DNA from: Burkholderiales bacterium
Lineage (GTDB): Bacteria > Pseudomonadota > Gammaproteobacteria > Burkholderiales > WYBJ01
Length of the DNA: 64,000 bases
Assembly (NCBI GenBank): GCA_020848435.1
Contig: JADLAC010000054.1
Location: forward strand, 25,588-89,587
Direction of reading: 5' to 3'
The translations under genes were made by a program, and so were the position numbers. Below, in pieces: positions 10,193 to 24,347 of this stretch (the first letter of the stretch is position 1; each line of letters begins with the position of its first letter). Below the pieces are notes generated by a model. It saw nothing but the letters and a program-made list of their open reading frames with translations. It had not been told where the DNA came from and searched no databases.

Positions 10193-11458
10193 ATGTCAGA
10201 AAAGATCGGCGGTGAGAAGCTTCTGTACTGCTCCTTCTGCGGCAAGAGCCAGCACGAGGTTCGCAAGCTGATTGCCGGCCCGTCGGTGTTCATCTGCGAC
10301 GAGTGCATCGAGCTGTGCAATGACATCATCCGCGAGGAAGCGCAGACCGATCACGGCAGCAAGGGCGCCAAGTCCGATCTTCCCGTCCCGCACGAGATCT
10401 GCCGCATCCTGGATCACTACGTGATCGGCCAGGAACAAGCGAAGAAGATACTCTCGGTCGCCGTCTACAATCATTACAAGCGCCTGAAGACGCTGTCGAA
10501 GAGCGACGACGTCGAGCTTGCCAAGAGCAACATCCTGCTGGTGGGACCGACCGGCTCGGGCAAGACGCTGCTCGCCCAGACCCTGGCGCGACTACTCAAC
10601 GTGCCTTTCGTGATCGCGGATGCGACCACGCTGACCGAGGCGGGCTATGTCGGCGAGGATGTCGAGAACATCATCCAGAAGCTGCTGCAGAAGTGCGACT
10701 ACGACGTCGAAAAGGCGCAGCGCGGCATCGTCTACATCGATGAGATCGACAAGATCTCGCGCAAGTCGGACAACCCGTCGATCACGCGCGACGTGTCGGG
10801 CGAGGGCGTCCAGCAGGCTCTGCTCAAGCTGATCGAGGGCACGATCGCCTCGGTCCCGCCTCAGGGCGGGCGCAAGCACCCCAACCAGGAGTTCGTGCAG
10901 GTCGATACCACCAACATCCTGTTTGTCTGCGGCGGTGCGTTCGATGGCCTCGAACGGGTCATCCGCGCCCGTTCGGAGAAAGGCGGCATCGGCTTTGGGG
11001 CGGAGGTGCATAGCCGCGACAATCGCAAGGACATCGGCGCGGTATTGAAGGACGTTCAGCCCGAGGACTTGATCAAGTACGGGCTGATCCCCGAATTCGT
11101 CGGCCGGCTGCCCGTCGTCGCGACCCTCGAAGAGCTCGACGAGCGTGCCTTGATCCAGATTCTCACCGAGCCGAAGAATGCACTGATCAAGCAATATCAG
11201 CGCATGTTCTCGATGGAGGGCGTCGAGCTCGAAGTGCGCGACGAGGCTTTGCGGGCCATTTCCCGGCGCGCGTTGGCGCGCAAGACCGGCGCGCGCGGTT
11301 TGCGCTCGATTCTCGAGCACGCGCTGCTCGATACGATGTTCGATCTGCCGTCGATGGAGAACGTCGTCAAAGTCGTGATCGACGAGGGCGCCGGAGGCGA
11401 AGACGTGCGTCCTATTCTCATCTACGCCGATCAGCCGAAGATCGCCGGCACGGCGTGA
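10193..11458 (+). CDS. clpX: ATP-dependent Clp protease ATPase subunit ClpX
   Basis: AAA+ unfoldase that recognises and threads substrates into ClpP. 421 aa. The zinc-binding domain uses Cys13, Cys16, Cys35 and Cys38; Walker A is GPTGSGKT (117-124); Walker B is IVYIDEID. The IGF loop that docks on ClpP is present in GGIGFGAE. Sensor and arginine-finger regions are intact and the length is standard. It lies between clpP and lon on the plus strand, a common proteobacterial order. Confidence 0.97.
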   Translation: MSEKIGGEKLLYCSFCGKSQHEVRKLIAGPSVFICDECIELCNDIIREEAQTDHGSKGAKSDLPVPHEICRILDHYVIGQEQAKKILSVAVYNHYKRLKTLSKSDDVELAKSNILLVGPTGSGKTLLAQTLARLLNVPFVIADATTLTEAGYVGEDVENIIQKLLQKCDYDVEKAQRGIVYIDEIDKISRKSDNPSITRDVSGEGVQQALLKLIEGTIASVPPQGGRKHPNQEFVQVDTTNILFVCGGAFDGLERVIRARSEKGGIGFGAEVHSRDNRKDIGAVLKDVQPEDLIKYGLIPEFVGRLPVVATLEELDERALIQILTEPKNALIKQYQRMFSMEGVELEVRDEALRAISRRALARKTGARGLRSILEHALLDTMFDLPSMENVVKVVIDEGAGGEDVRPILIYADQPKIAGTA

Positions 11459-11567
11459 ACGGCCACGCCGTGGCGCCGAGCTCACGGCCGCATTCTTGGG
11501 GGGCGCGGTTGAGAATTCGCCGCCCACCCCAACGTAAGCTCATGCATCCTTTCGAGGTTATCTCATC

Positions 11568-13982
<2,415 letters not shown>

Positions 13983-13999
13983 AGCGCGTCGACTCCCGT

Positions 14000-14034
14000 C
14001 CGCGGCGCGCGCTCGTTCGCAACGCGCGCCGCGG
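14000..14034 (+). terminator. GC-rich hairpin after lon
   Basis: CCGCGGCGCGCG (14000-14011) and CGCGCGCCGCGG (14023-14034) form a perfect 12-bp stem with an 11-base loop, 17 bases after the lon stop and just before the hupB promoter. The following TCGTCTTG is only weakly T-rich, so termination strength is uncertain. Confidence 0.5.
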
Positions 14035-14039
14035 TCGTC

Positions 14040-14069
14040 TTGACACCCACTTTTTCAGCTTGCTATAAA
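14040..14069 (+). promoter_or_regulatory. Sigma-70 promoter for hupB
   Basis: TTGACA at 14040-14045 and TATAAA at 14064-14069 with an 18-base spacer, a near-consensus housekeeping promoter. Transcription would start near 14076, giving a leader of about 60 bases before the hupB GTG. Confidence 0.75.
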
Positions 14070-14136
14070 GCGCGTTCCACCATCGCGCCGGCATTCAGCC
14101 GGCGACAACGATCACGAGCTACGAAAGGGGACCCAC

Positions 14137-14409
14137 GTGAACAAGGCCGAGCTGGTCGAAGCCGTCGCGAAAGCCGCGGACATTTCCAAGGCCGCTGCCG
14201 AGCGTGCAGTCAACGGCGCATTGAATGCCATCACGGTCTCCTTGCGTAAGGGCCAAAGCGTGACCCTGGTCGGCTTCGGTACGTTCTCGGTCGGCCGGCG
14301 TGCCGCGCGCACGGGGCGCAATCCGCGCACCGGCGCCGCGATCAAGATCCGGGCGAGCAAGGTGCCCAAGTTTCGGGCTGGCAAGGAGCTGAAGGGCGCG
14401 GTAAACTAA
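14137..14409 (+). CDS. hupB: DNA-binding protein HU
   Basis: Small nucleoid-associated protein that bends DNA as a dimer. 90 aa, starting [20 protein letters not shown], with the conserved core [20 protein letters not shown] (beta arms) and the tail [11 protein letters not shown]. The GTG start has a strong Shine-Dalgarno AAAGGGGA. It is the first gene after the promoter at 14040 and is followed directly by two tRNA genes. The lon-hupB order is the classical one, which supports HU-beta over IHF; the sequence lacks IHF-specific features. Confidence 0.95.
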   Translation: MNKAELVEAVAKAADISKAAAERAVNGALNAITVSLRKGQSVTLVGFGTFSVGRRAARTGRNPRTGAAIKIRASKVPKFRAGKELKGAVN

Positions 14410-14456
14410 TCGGCTCGGTCGATGTCTGCCGAGACGGAGTCGCAACAGTTCGCATC

Positions 14457-14531
<75 letters not shown>

Positions 14532-14552
14532 GCCGATTTCGGCCAATCGTAC

Positions 14553-14629
14553 GGAGTGGTAGTTCAGTTGGTTAGAATACCGGCCTGTCACGCCGGGGGT
14601 CGCGGGTTCGAGTCCCGTCCACTCCGCCA
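14553..14629 (+). tRNA. tRNA-Asp (anticodon GTC)
   Basis: A 77-base tRNA. Acceptor GGAGTGG (14553-14559) pairs with CCACTCC (14619-14625), followed by G and encoded CCA. The anticodon loop CTGTCAC gives GTC. The T-arm is GCGGGTTCGAGTCCCGT. It lies 21 bases after tRNA-Val and 40 before ppiD; the three probably share a precursor. Confidence 0.97.
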
Positions 14630-14669
14630 ACTTCCATAACGCCTGCATCGCCAGGCGTTATTCGTATCC

Positions 14670-16565
14670 ATGTTCGATTGGGTTCAGAACAACAAGCGCG
14701 TCATCCAGGTCATCCTGGCGCTGATCTTTCTCCCATTCGCGTTTTTCGGCATCGACAGCTATTTCCGGGGCGGCGAGCTGGGCGCGGAGGTGGCACGGGT
14801 CGGCGACTCGCGCATTTCCCAGCAGGAGTATCAGCAGGCGCTGCGCGAGCGCCAGGATGCGATGCGCAGGATGCTCAACAATGCGCCGATCGATCAATCG
14901 GTGCTGGAATCGCCCGAGATGCGCTTCGCCGCGCTCGAGCAGTTGGTGCGCGAGCGGCTGCTGCTGTCGCAGGCGTTACGCAATGGCATCGCGGTCACGG
15001 ACGAGCAGTTGCGCGACGTGATCATGAGCCAGGAGGCGTTTCGCCAAGACGGGAAATTTTCGCCCGAGCTGTACGAGACGTTTCTGCGCTCGCAGAACAT
15101 GAACCAGCTCACCTTCGAGGCCAAGCTCAAGCGCGATCTGTTGCAGCAGCCGCTCATGGATGCATTCGGCCAGAGCGCATTCGTCTCAAACGCCGTGGTC
15201 GAGCGCATCATGCGCTTGTCGGAGCAAACGCGCGAGGTTTCGCTCGCGACCGTTCCGGCCGTGTCGTTCGTGGCCCAGGTGAGCGTGGATGATGCGGCGG
15301 TCAAGGCCTACTTCGACAGCCACGCGCGCGAATTCGAAGTGCCCGAGCAAGTGCGCCTGGAGTACGTCGTCTTATCGCTCGACAACCTTGCCGCTCATGT
15401 CGAAATCCCGGCGACCGAAGTGCGCCAAGCCTACGAGCAGAATGCGGCGCGCTTCACCGCGCCCGAAGAACGCGATGCGAGCCACATCCTGATCCAGGTG
15501 AGCGCGGATGCCACGGCGGAAGCCAAGGCGGCGGCGCGCGCAAAGACCGAGGCGCTGCTCGGCGAGATACGGGCCAAGCCCGAGAGCTTCGCCGACGTGG
15601 CGCGCAGCCACTCGCAGGATCCCGGTTCGGCGAAAGAAGGCGGAGCACTGGGCTTTCTCGTGCGCGGCTCGACCAGGAAGGCCTTCGACGACGCGCTGTT
15701 CGGGATGAAAGCCGGCGAAATCATCGGTCCGGTGCAGACCGAATTCGGCTATCACATCATTCGGCTCAATGCCATCCGCGGCGGGGGCACCAAGCCGTTC
15801 GACGAGGTGCGCGGCGCGATCGAGGCGGAGCTCAAACGCGCCCGGGCGCAAAAGCGCTATGCGGAGCTTGCGGAGCAGCTCAACAATATCGCTTACGAGC
15901 AGTCGGATAGCCTTCAGCCGGCCGCCGAAGCGCTGAAAGTCCCGGTGCAGCAAAGTCCTTGGATCACGCGCTCGCCGGTTCCGGGCTCGCCGCTGGGCAA
16001 CGAGCGGCTGCTGAAGGCAGCCTTCGCCGATGATGTACTGAAGAACAAGCGCAACAGCGAAGTGGTCGAAGTCGCGCCCGGCACGTTGATCGCGGCGCGA
16101 CTGCTCGAGCACAAGCCCGCGGCAAGCCGGCCGTTCGAGGAAGTGCGCGACGACATACGCAAACGCCTGGTGCACGAAGAGACGCGCAAGCGCGCTGTCG
16201 CGGAAGGCCGCGCCAAGCTGGAGAAGCTACGCAAAGGCGAAGAGGTAGGTGTCGCCTGGGGCAAGCCGTTGAGCGTGAGCCGCGGCGAGACGCACGGGCT
16301 GGCGGAACCCGTCGTGCGCGAGATCTTCCGCGCCGAAGCCGACAAGCTGCCGGCTTACGCGGGCGCTGAAGATCCCAAGCTTGGGTTCCAGTTGATCCGC
16401 GTTTCGCGCATCGCCGAGCCGACCGAGCTCAGCGCGGAAGCGCGCAAGGCGACCGCGGAGCAGCTCAAGCGCATGATCGCGCAGGAACAGCTCACAGACT
16501 ATGTGAGCGCGATGAAGCGGCGAGTCGAGGTGAAGGTCAAGCCCGACCTGATCGAGAAGAAGTAG
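14670..16565 (+). CDS. ppiD: Periplasmic folding chaperone PpiD (SurA_N / PpiC domains)
   Basis: Inner-membrane-anchored chaperone near the Sec translocon. 631 aa: short cytoplasmic N-terminus, one membrane segment at about residues 12-30 (VIQVILALIFLPFAFFGI), a SurA-like chaperone region to about 250, a parvulin-type PpiC domain at about 268-365 (ASHILIQV ... GALGFLVRGS ... FGYHIIRL), and a long helical C-terminal part. Length and topology match PpiD. The position after lon-hupB-tRNAs is the usual one. The stop directly abuts the end of fabI on the other strand. Confidence 0.94.
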   Translation: MFDWVQNNKRVIQVILALIFLPFAFFGIDSYFRGGELGAEVARVGDSRISQQEYQQALRERQDAMRRMLNNAPIDQSVLESPEMRFAALEQLVRERLLLSQALRNGIAVTDEQLRDVIMSQEAFRQDGKFSPELYETFLRSQNMNQLTFEAKLKRDLLQQPLMDAFGQSAFVSNAVVERIMRLSEQTREVSLATVPAVSFVAQVSVDDAAVKAYFDSHAREFEVPEQVRLEYVVLSLDNLAAHVEIPATEVRQAYEQNAARFTAPEERDASHILIQVSADATAEAKAAARAKTEALLGEIRAKPESFADVARSHSQDPGSAKEGGALGFLVRGSTRKAFDDALFGMKAGEIIGPVQTEFGYHIIRLNAIRGGGTKPFDEVRGAIEAELKRARAQKRYAELAEQLNNIAYEQSDSLQPAAEALKVPVQQSPWITRSPVPGSPLGNERLLKAAFADDVLKNKRNSEVVEVAPGTLIAARLLEHKPAASRPFEEVRDDIRKRLVHEETRKRAVAEGRAKLEKLRKGEEVGVAWGKPLSVSRGETHGLAEPVVREIFRAEADKLPAYAGAEDPKLGFQLIRVSRIAEPTELSAEARKATAEQLKRMIAQEQLTDYVSAMKRRVEVKVKPDLIEKK

Positions 16566-17348
16566 CTATTCCATTCCGGCCACGACGGTGTTGAAGCCGC
16601 CGTCGACATACATCACCTCGCCGGTGATGCCCGCGGCCAGATCGCTCAGCAGGAAGGCGGCCGCGTTGCCAACGTCATCGATGGTCACGTTTCGCCGCAG
16701 CGGCGCATGCTCGGCGACGAAGCTGAAGATCTTGTTGAAACTGCCGATGCCGGCGGCGGCCAGGGTCTTGATCGGCCCCGCCGAAATGCCGTTGACGCGT
16801 ATGCCGCGAGGACCCAACCCGGCTGCCAGGTAACGTACCGATGCCTCCAGGCTGGCCTTGGCCATGCCCATGACGTTGTAATGGGGCACGGTGCGCACCG
16901 ATCCGAGATAGGTGAGCGTGAGCAGGGCGGCCTTGCGCCCGCGCATCATGGGCAGAGCGGCCTTCGCCAGGGCGGGAAAGCTATACGCGCTCACCTCGTG
17001 TGCGATCCGGAAGGCGTCGCGCGAGAAGCCTTCCAGGACATCGCCGGACAAGGCCTCGCGCGGCGCGAACGCAATCGAATGGACCAGGCCGTCGAGGCCA
17101 TCCCAGTGGCGGCCGCACTCGGTGAACAGCGCCGTGATCTGCTCGTCGCGCGTCACGTCACAGGCGAATACAAGATCCGAACCGAGCTCGGTGGCGAGCG
17201 CGACGACCCGATCCTTGACGTTCTCGGCTTGGTAAGTGAAAGCGAGCTCGGCGCCTTCGCGCGCGAGCGCGCGCGCGATGCCGAATGCGATCGAGCGGTT
17301 GCTCAGCAAGCCGCTGACCAGAAATCTCTTGCCGGCGAGGAACCCCAT
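16566..17348 (-). CDS. fabI: Enoyl-[acyl-carrier-protein] reductase (NADH) FabI
   Basis: Last reduction of each fatty-acid elongation round. 260 aa with the FabI-type nucleotide motif [16 protein letters not shown] near residue 14. The active-site stretch TYLGS...[14 protein letters not shown] holds the Tyr and the Tyr-x6-Lys pair characteristic of FabI rather than ordinary SDRs. [18 protein letters not shown] follows as expected. It converges on ppiD with no intergenic space and diverges from the peptide transporter. The C-terminal NTVVAGME is short and standard. Confidence 0.96.
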   Translation of the reverse strand: MGFLAGKRFLVSGLLSNRSIAFGIARALAREGAELAFTYQAENVKDRVVALATELGSDLVFACDVTRDEQITALFTECGRHWDGLDGLVHSIAFAPREALSGDVLEGFSRDAFRIAHEVSAYSFPALAKAALPMMRGRKAALLTLTYLGSVRTVPHYNVMGMAKASLEASVRYLAAGLGPRGIRVNGISAGPIKTLAAAGIGSFNKIFSFVAEHAPLRRNVTIDDVGNAAAFLLSDLAAGITGEVMYVDGGFNTVVAGME

Positions 17349-17626
17349 CGGGACAATCTCCTATCGCTCTCAAAGTCGATGCGTAACGCTCGCTTCACTC
17401 GGGGTCACGCCTCGCCACGCACACTGATGCCCGCGACCCGGTGCGCTCGCACTCGGGAACGCGCCGCGCGATCCGCTTTCGCCCGGCGATGGCAGGCGGG
17501 CAGCGGATTGCCGGCGGGCTCGCGCGATTCGATGAGCGGCGCAGGTTGCCAAGCCGGCGCATTATAGCCGAGAGCCTCGAATTCGCCGGTGCGCAAAAGC
17601 GCTTGCCATTGGCTACAATCCTCGCC

Positions 17627-19825
17627 ATGACGGTCTTGTCCGCAGCCCTTCTCGCGCTCGTGCTGCTCACCGGCTGTGGCGAAACGCGCTGGAACGATCC
17701 CTACCCGGGCGCGGATCGCCAATCGAACACGCTGTACAGCGCGTTCATCGACCGCCCCAGGCATCTCGATCCCGCCCTTTCGTATGCCTCCGACGAATGG
17801 GATTTCATCAGCCAGATCTACGAGCCGCCGCTGCAATACCACTATCTCAAGCGGCCTTACCAGCTCATTGCGCAAAGCGCCGAAGCGCTCCCGGTAGTGC
17901 GCTACTATGCCACCGACGGGCGAGCGCTCGGTGCCGAGGCCGCACCGGACCAGGTGGCTCAATCGGAATTCGAAATCCGCATTCGCCCCGGCATCCTCTA
18001 TCAGCCCCATCCTGCTTTCGCCAAGGACGCGGCGGGCAAGGCGCTCTATCTCGCCTTGTCCGAGGCCGACATCGCCACGCGCTTCAAGCTGTCCGACTTC
18101 CCGCAAACCGGCACGCGCGAGCTGACGGCCGAGGACTACATCTACCAGATCAAGCGGCTCGCCCATCCGCGCGCAACCTCGCCCGTCTTCGGTCACATCA
18201 GTGAGTACATCATCGGCCTGAAGGAGCTCGCGACCGAGCTGCGCGCGGACAACGCCAAGCTGGTGGCGCAACACCGGGCACGCTACGGCAGCGTGGACAA
18301 GGGATTGCCGTGGTTGGACTTGCGCAACTACACCCTGGCGGGCGTCACCGCGGTTGATCGGTACACGTATCGCATTCGCATCAAGGGCAAGTATCCGCAG
18401 CTCGTCTATTGGCTCGCGATGCCGTTCTTCGCGCCGATTCCCTATGAGGCCGACCAGTTCTATGCCCAGCGCGGCATGAACGCGGGCCGCAATCTCACGC
18501 TCGACTGGTATCCGGTGGGCACCGGGCCGTACATGCTGACCGAGAACGACCCGAACGCGCGCATGGTGCTCAGCCGCAATCCGAATTTCCGCGGCGAAGC
18601 CTATCCCTCGGAGGGTGAACCGGGCGATGCCGCGGAGGGCTTGCTGCGCGACGCCGGCAAGACGATTCCGTTCATCGACCGCGTCGTGTTCAGCCGTGAG
18701 AAGGAAAGCATCCCCTATTGGAACAAGTTTCTGCAAGGATATTACGATCGCTCCGCGATCGCCTCCGACAATTTCGATCAGGCCGTGCAGCTCAACGTCG
18801 AAGGCCAGGCCACGCTGACCCCAGAGATGGAGCGCAAGGGCATCAAGCTGCGTACTTCGGTGGCGACCAGCACCTACTACCTGGCGTTCAATTTTCTCGA
18901 TGGGGTGGTGGGGGGATTGAGCGCGCGCGCGCGCAAGCTGCGCCAAGCGATCTCGATCGCCGTCGACTTCGAAGAGTTCATCAGTATTTTCGCCAACGGC
19001 CGCGGCATACCAGCCATGGGACCGATACCGCCGGGATTGTTCGGTTATCGCGATGGCGCGGCCGGCATCAATCCCGTGGTCTACGACTGGGTCGACGGTA
19101 AGCCGCGGCGCAAGTCCCTCGACGCGGCGCGCAAGCTGCTCGCCGAAGCCGGATACGTCGACGGGCGCGACAGCAAGACGGGACAGCCGCTGGTGCTGAG
19201 CCTCGACACGGTGGCGCGCGGCCCGGGCGACAGCTCACGGCTCGAATGGTATCGGCGCCAATTCGCCAAGCTCAACATCCAGCTCGAAATCCGCACGACC
19301 GACTGGAACCGCTTCCAGGAGAAAGTCCGCACCGGCAACACCCAGATCTTCTTCCTGGGCTGGAACGCCGACTATCCCGATCCCGAGAACTTCATGTTCC
19401 TGCTGAACGGAGCGCAGAGCCGCGCCAAGACGGGCGGCGAGAACACGGCGAACTACCACAATCCCGATTACGACCGCCTGTTCGAGCGCATGAAGAACCT
19501 CGACAACGGTCCGGAGCGCGAGGCCATCATCGACCAGATGTTGCGCATCGCGCGCGAGGATGCGCCCTGGGCGTGGGGCTACCACCCCAAGGATTACGGC
19601 CTGTCGCACCAATGGGTCGCGAATTCCAAGCCCAACCAGATCGCGCGTAACGGCCTCAAGTATCAGCGCATCGATCCGTCGCTGCGCGAGCAGAAACGCA
19701 GTGCGTGGAATCAGCCCGTGCTCTGGCCGGTCGGGCTCGCACTGGTCGCGCTGGTCGCGTTGTCGCTGCCGGCATTTATCGGCTATCGCCGCCGGGAACG
19801 CATGGCAGGCCGGGTGCAGGCGTGA
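17627..19825 (+). CDS. ABC transporter peptide-binding lipoprotein (SBP family 5) with C-terminal membrane helix
   Basis: Extracytoplasmic solute-binding protein for peptides (Opp/Dpp/Yej class). 732 aa. The N-terminus is a lipoprotein signal with lipobox LTGC (Cys17). The family-5 fold is indicated by HLDPALSYASDEWDF, GTGPYML, QAISIAVDFEEF and LSLDTVARGPGDS. After the last domain a hydrophobic segment (about 697-720) followed by RRRER looks like a true membrane helix, unusual for a binding protein. The chosen ATG gives the lipobox; an upstream extension would bury it. TACAAT lies only 7 bases before the ATG, so the mRNA could be leaderless. The gene overlaps the next by 4 bases (GTGA). Confidence 0.9.
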   Translation: MTVLSAALLALVLLTGCGETRWNDPYPGADRQSNTLYSAFIDRPRHLDPALSYASDEWDFISQIYEPPLQYHYLKRPYQLIAQSAEALPVVRYYATDGRALGAEAAPDQVAQSEFEIRIRPGILYQPHPAFAKDAAGKALYLALSEADIATRFKLSDFPQTGTRELTAEDYIYQIKRLAHPRATSPVFGHISEYIIGLKELATELRADNAKLVAQHRARYGSVDKGLPWLDLRNYTLAGVTAVDRYTYRIRIKGKYPQLVYWLAMPFFAPIPYEADQFYAQRGMNAGRNLTLDWYPVGTGPYMLTENDPNARMVLSRNPNFRGEAYPSEGEPGDAAEGLLRDAGKTIPFIDRVVFSREKESIPYWNKFLQGYYDRSAIASDNFDQAVQLNVEGQATLTPEMERKGIKLRTSVATSTYYLAFNFLDGVVGGLSARARKLRQAISIAVDFEEFISIFANGRGIPAMGPIPPGLFGYRDGAAGINPVVYDWVDGKPRRKSLDAARKLLAEAGYVDGRDSKTGQPLVLSLDTVARGPGDSSRLEWYRRQFAKLNIQLEIRTTDWNRFQEKVRTGNTQIFFLGWNADYPDPENFMFLLNGAQSRAKTGGENTANYHNPDYDRLFERMKNLDNGPEREAIIDQMLRIAREDAPWAWGYHPKDYGLSHQWVANSKPNQIARNGLKYQRIDPSLREQKRSAWNQPVLWPVGLALVALVALSLPAFIGYRRRERMAGRVQA

Positions 19826-20799
19826 TCGCCTATATCGTGCGGCGCGTTCTGTATGCCCTCCCGATCCTGATCGGCGTCAACCTCATCACCTTCGCGCTGT
19901 TCTTCGTCGTCAACACCCCGGACGACATGGCGCGCATGCAACTCGGCGCCAAGCGCGTCACGCCTCAGGCGATCGAACGCTGGAAAGTCGAGCGCGGTTA
20001 CGATAAACCGCTGCTGTGGAATTCGGGCGCGAGCGGTTTGGAGCAACTGACCGACACCATCTTCTACGACAAGTCGGTCCGGTTGTTCGTGTTCGATTTC
20101 GGCAATGCGGACGATGGCCGCGACATCGCCCATGAAATTCTCACCCGCATGGGCCCGAGTCTCGCGATCGCGTTGCCGGTGTTTCTTGTGGGCATCGCGG
20201 TCAATATCACCTTTGCGTTGATGATGGCTTTCTTCCGCGCATCGTATCTCGACCTCTGGGGTGTCGTCGTGTGCGTCGCGATGATGTCGATTTCCGGGCT
20301 GTTCTACATCATCGGCGGACAGTACCTGGTGAGCAAGCTGTGGCACCTGGTGCCCATCTCGGGCTTTGCCGGCGGTCCCGACGCGCTCAAGTTCGTCGTC
20401 CTGCCGGTGCTGATCGGCGTAGTGGGCGGCATCGGCGCCGGTGCCCGCTGGTACCGCACGATATTCCTGGAGGAGATCGGCAAGGACTACGTGCGCACCG
20501 CGCGCGCAAAAGGAATGCGCGAGTCGGTCGTATTGTTTCGGCATGTGCTGAAGAACGGGCTCATTCCGATTCTGACCGGCGCGGTCGTCGTCCTTCCCAG
20601 CCTGTTCCTGGGCAGCCTGTTGATGGAATCCTTTTTCGGCATTCCCGGCTTGGGCAGCTACACGATCGACGCCATCCAGGCCCAGGACTTCGCGGTGGTG
20701 CGCTCGATGGTCTTCCTCGGTGCGGTGCTGTACATCATCGGTTTGTTGCTCACCGATATTTCGTACACGCTGGTCGATCCTCGCGTGCGGCTCGCCTAG
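19822..20799 (+). CDS. Peptide ABC transporter permease, first subunit (DppB/YejB type)
   Basis: Membrane-spanning subunit of the importer. 325 aa starting from GTG in the GTGA overlap with the binding-protein stop. The N-terminal helix MIAYIVRRVLYALPILIGVN is the hallmark of DppB/OppB permeases. The cytoplasmic EAA loop is seen in YVRTARAKGMRESVVLFRHV, followed by the helix FFGIPGLGSY, also typical. Six membrane segments are expected for the family. The second permease follows after 3 bases. Confidence 0.92.
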   Translation: MIAYIVRRVLYALPILIGVNLITFALFFVVNTPDDMARMQLGAKRVTPQAIERWKVERGYDKPLLWNSGASGLEQLTDTIFYDKSVRLFVFDFGNADDGRDIAHEILTRMGPSLAIALPVFLVGIAVNITFALMMAFFRASYLDLWGVVVCVAMMSISGLFYIIGGQYLVSKLWHLVPISGFAGGPDALKFVVLPVLIGVVGGIGAGARWYRTIFLEEIGKDYVRTARAKGMRESVVLFRHVLKNGLIPILTGAVVVLPSLFLGSLLMESFFGIPGLGSYTIDAIQAQDFAVVRSMVFLGAVLYIIGLLLTDISYTLVDPRVRLA

Positions 20800-20802
20800 A
20801 CC

Positions 20803-22259
20803 ATGCTCTTCCAGCCCGTCATCCTCTGGACCGACGCGCTCGTATTCCTGCTGCTCGTCGCGTTGGCCGGGGTGGTGGTTTACGTGCGCCGGCACGAACA
20901 CCTGCGCCAGCCCTGGCGGCGCGTCGCCCATAGCGCGACCGGAATGGCGGGCGCCGTGGTGCTCGCGTTCTTCGTGCTGGTCGGTGTGCTCGATTCGCTG
21001 CACTACCGCGCTCGCGCCGGCGGCGACTCGAGCCGAGGCAACGTCTACGCGGTGGAGATCACGAGCGTGCTGGACGCGCTGCTGCGCTCGCTCAAGGAGC
21101 GCCCGGAGAAGACTTATTCGGCGCCGCTTGGCTACCAGCTCTATGCGCGCGAAACGGTGGAGTTGCCAGACGGCCGGCAAAGCCGCGAGTATCCGCGACT
21201 GCGCCATGGCGGCGCGCATCTCAAGGCGCCGCAGGACGAGTGGCGCCCGGATGTCGGCCGGCGTGCACTGGCCGGTGCCGCGATCGGCTTCGTGTTATGG
21301 GTCGTCGCGGCCACCCTGGTGTCCGCGCACATCGCGCGCGCTACCGGGGAGGGTATCGATCGCGCGTGGCGTGCCTTGGCGCGAGGCGAGCTCGATATGC
21401 CATGGCGTGCCATTCTCGCCACCCTGGGTGCACTCCTGGTGCTGGTCTGCGTCGCGGCGGCATTGGCCGGGAAGTACCACGTGCTCGGCACCAGCAAGGT
21501 CGGCGAGGACGTGCTCTACCAGGCACTCAAGAGCGTGCGCATTGCGCTCGTCATAGGTACGCTGACGACCCTGGTCATGCTGCCTTTCGCCATCCTGCTC
21601 GGCATCGGCGCGGGCTACTTCAAGGGCTGGGCGGACGACATCATCCAGTATCTGTACACGACCTTGAATTCGATTCCGGCGGTGCTGCTCATCGCCGCCG
21701 CCGTGCTGATGATGCAGGTCTACATCGACACGCGCCCGCAAGCCTTTCCCACCTCGGTCGAGCGTGCCGACCTGCGCCTGCTCTTTCTGTGCGCGATCCT
21801 GGGCGTCACGAGCTGGACGGGGCTGTGCCGGCTGCTGCGCGGCGAGACGCTCAAGATTCGCGAGCTGGACTACATCCAGGCGGCGCAGGCGTTCGGCGTG
21901 AGCCACCTGCGCATCATCACCCGCCATATCTTGCCGAACGTCATGCATATCGTGTTGATCGCGGTGGTGATGGAGTTCAGCAGCCTGGTGCTGGCCGAAG
22001 CGGTGCTGTCGTATGTCGGTGTCGGAGTCGATCCCTCGATGATCAGCTTCGGCACCATGATCAACGCCGCCCGGCTGGAGATGGCGCGCGATCCCATGGT
22101 GTGGTGGTCGCTCGCTTCCGCCTTCGGCTTCATGTTCGCGTTGGTGCTCTCGGCCAATCTGTTCGCCGATGCCGTTCGCGATGCGTTCGATCCGCGCGTC
22201 GCGGTGATCAAGCCGTTCCGGCTGCGGCTCGCCGCGCTCGCTGCGGCCAAGGCGCCGGC

Positions 22260-22263
<4 letters not shown>
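20803..22263 (+). CDS. Peptide ABC transporter permease, second subunit (DppC/YejE type, long N-terminus)
   Basis: Partner permease, 486 aa, clearly longer than a usual DppC (about 300) or YejE (about 340). The C-terminal half from about residue 235 is the standard module with the EAA loop YIQAAQAFGVSHLRIITRHI and the helices around EFSSLVLAEAVLSYVGVG. The first ~220 residues carry extra hydrophobic segments (around 5-27, 43-66, 157-177 and 200-223) separated by a polar periplasmic-looking stretch. Large N-terminal insertions are known for the YejE group. The stop overlaps the ATPase start (ATGA). Confidence 0.9.

Positions 22264-24343
<2,080 letters not shown>

Positions 24344-24347
<4 letters not shown>

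Noticed and set aside
11496..11532. Imperfect hairpin between clpX and lon as a terminator
   Set aside because: Stem is interrupted by bulges and there is no T-run.
21240..22259. 340-residue in-frame extension before the double ATPase
   Set aside because: Lies inside the permease gene in another frame and lacks ABC features; the ATGA overlap at 22260 gives the proper start.
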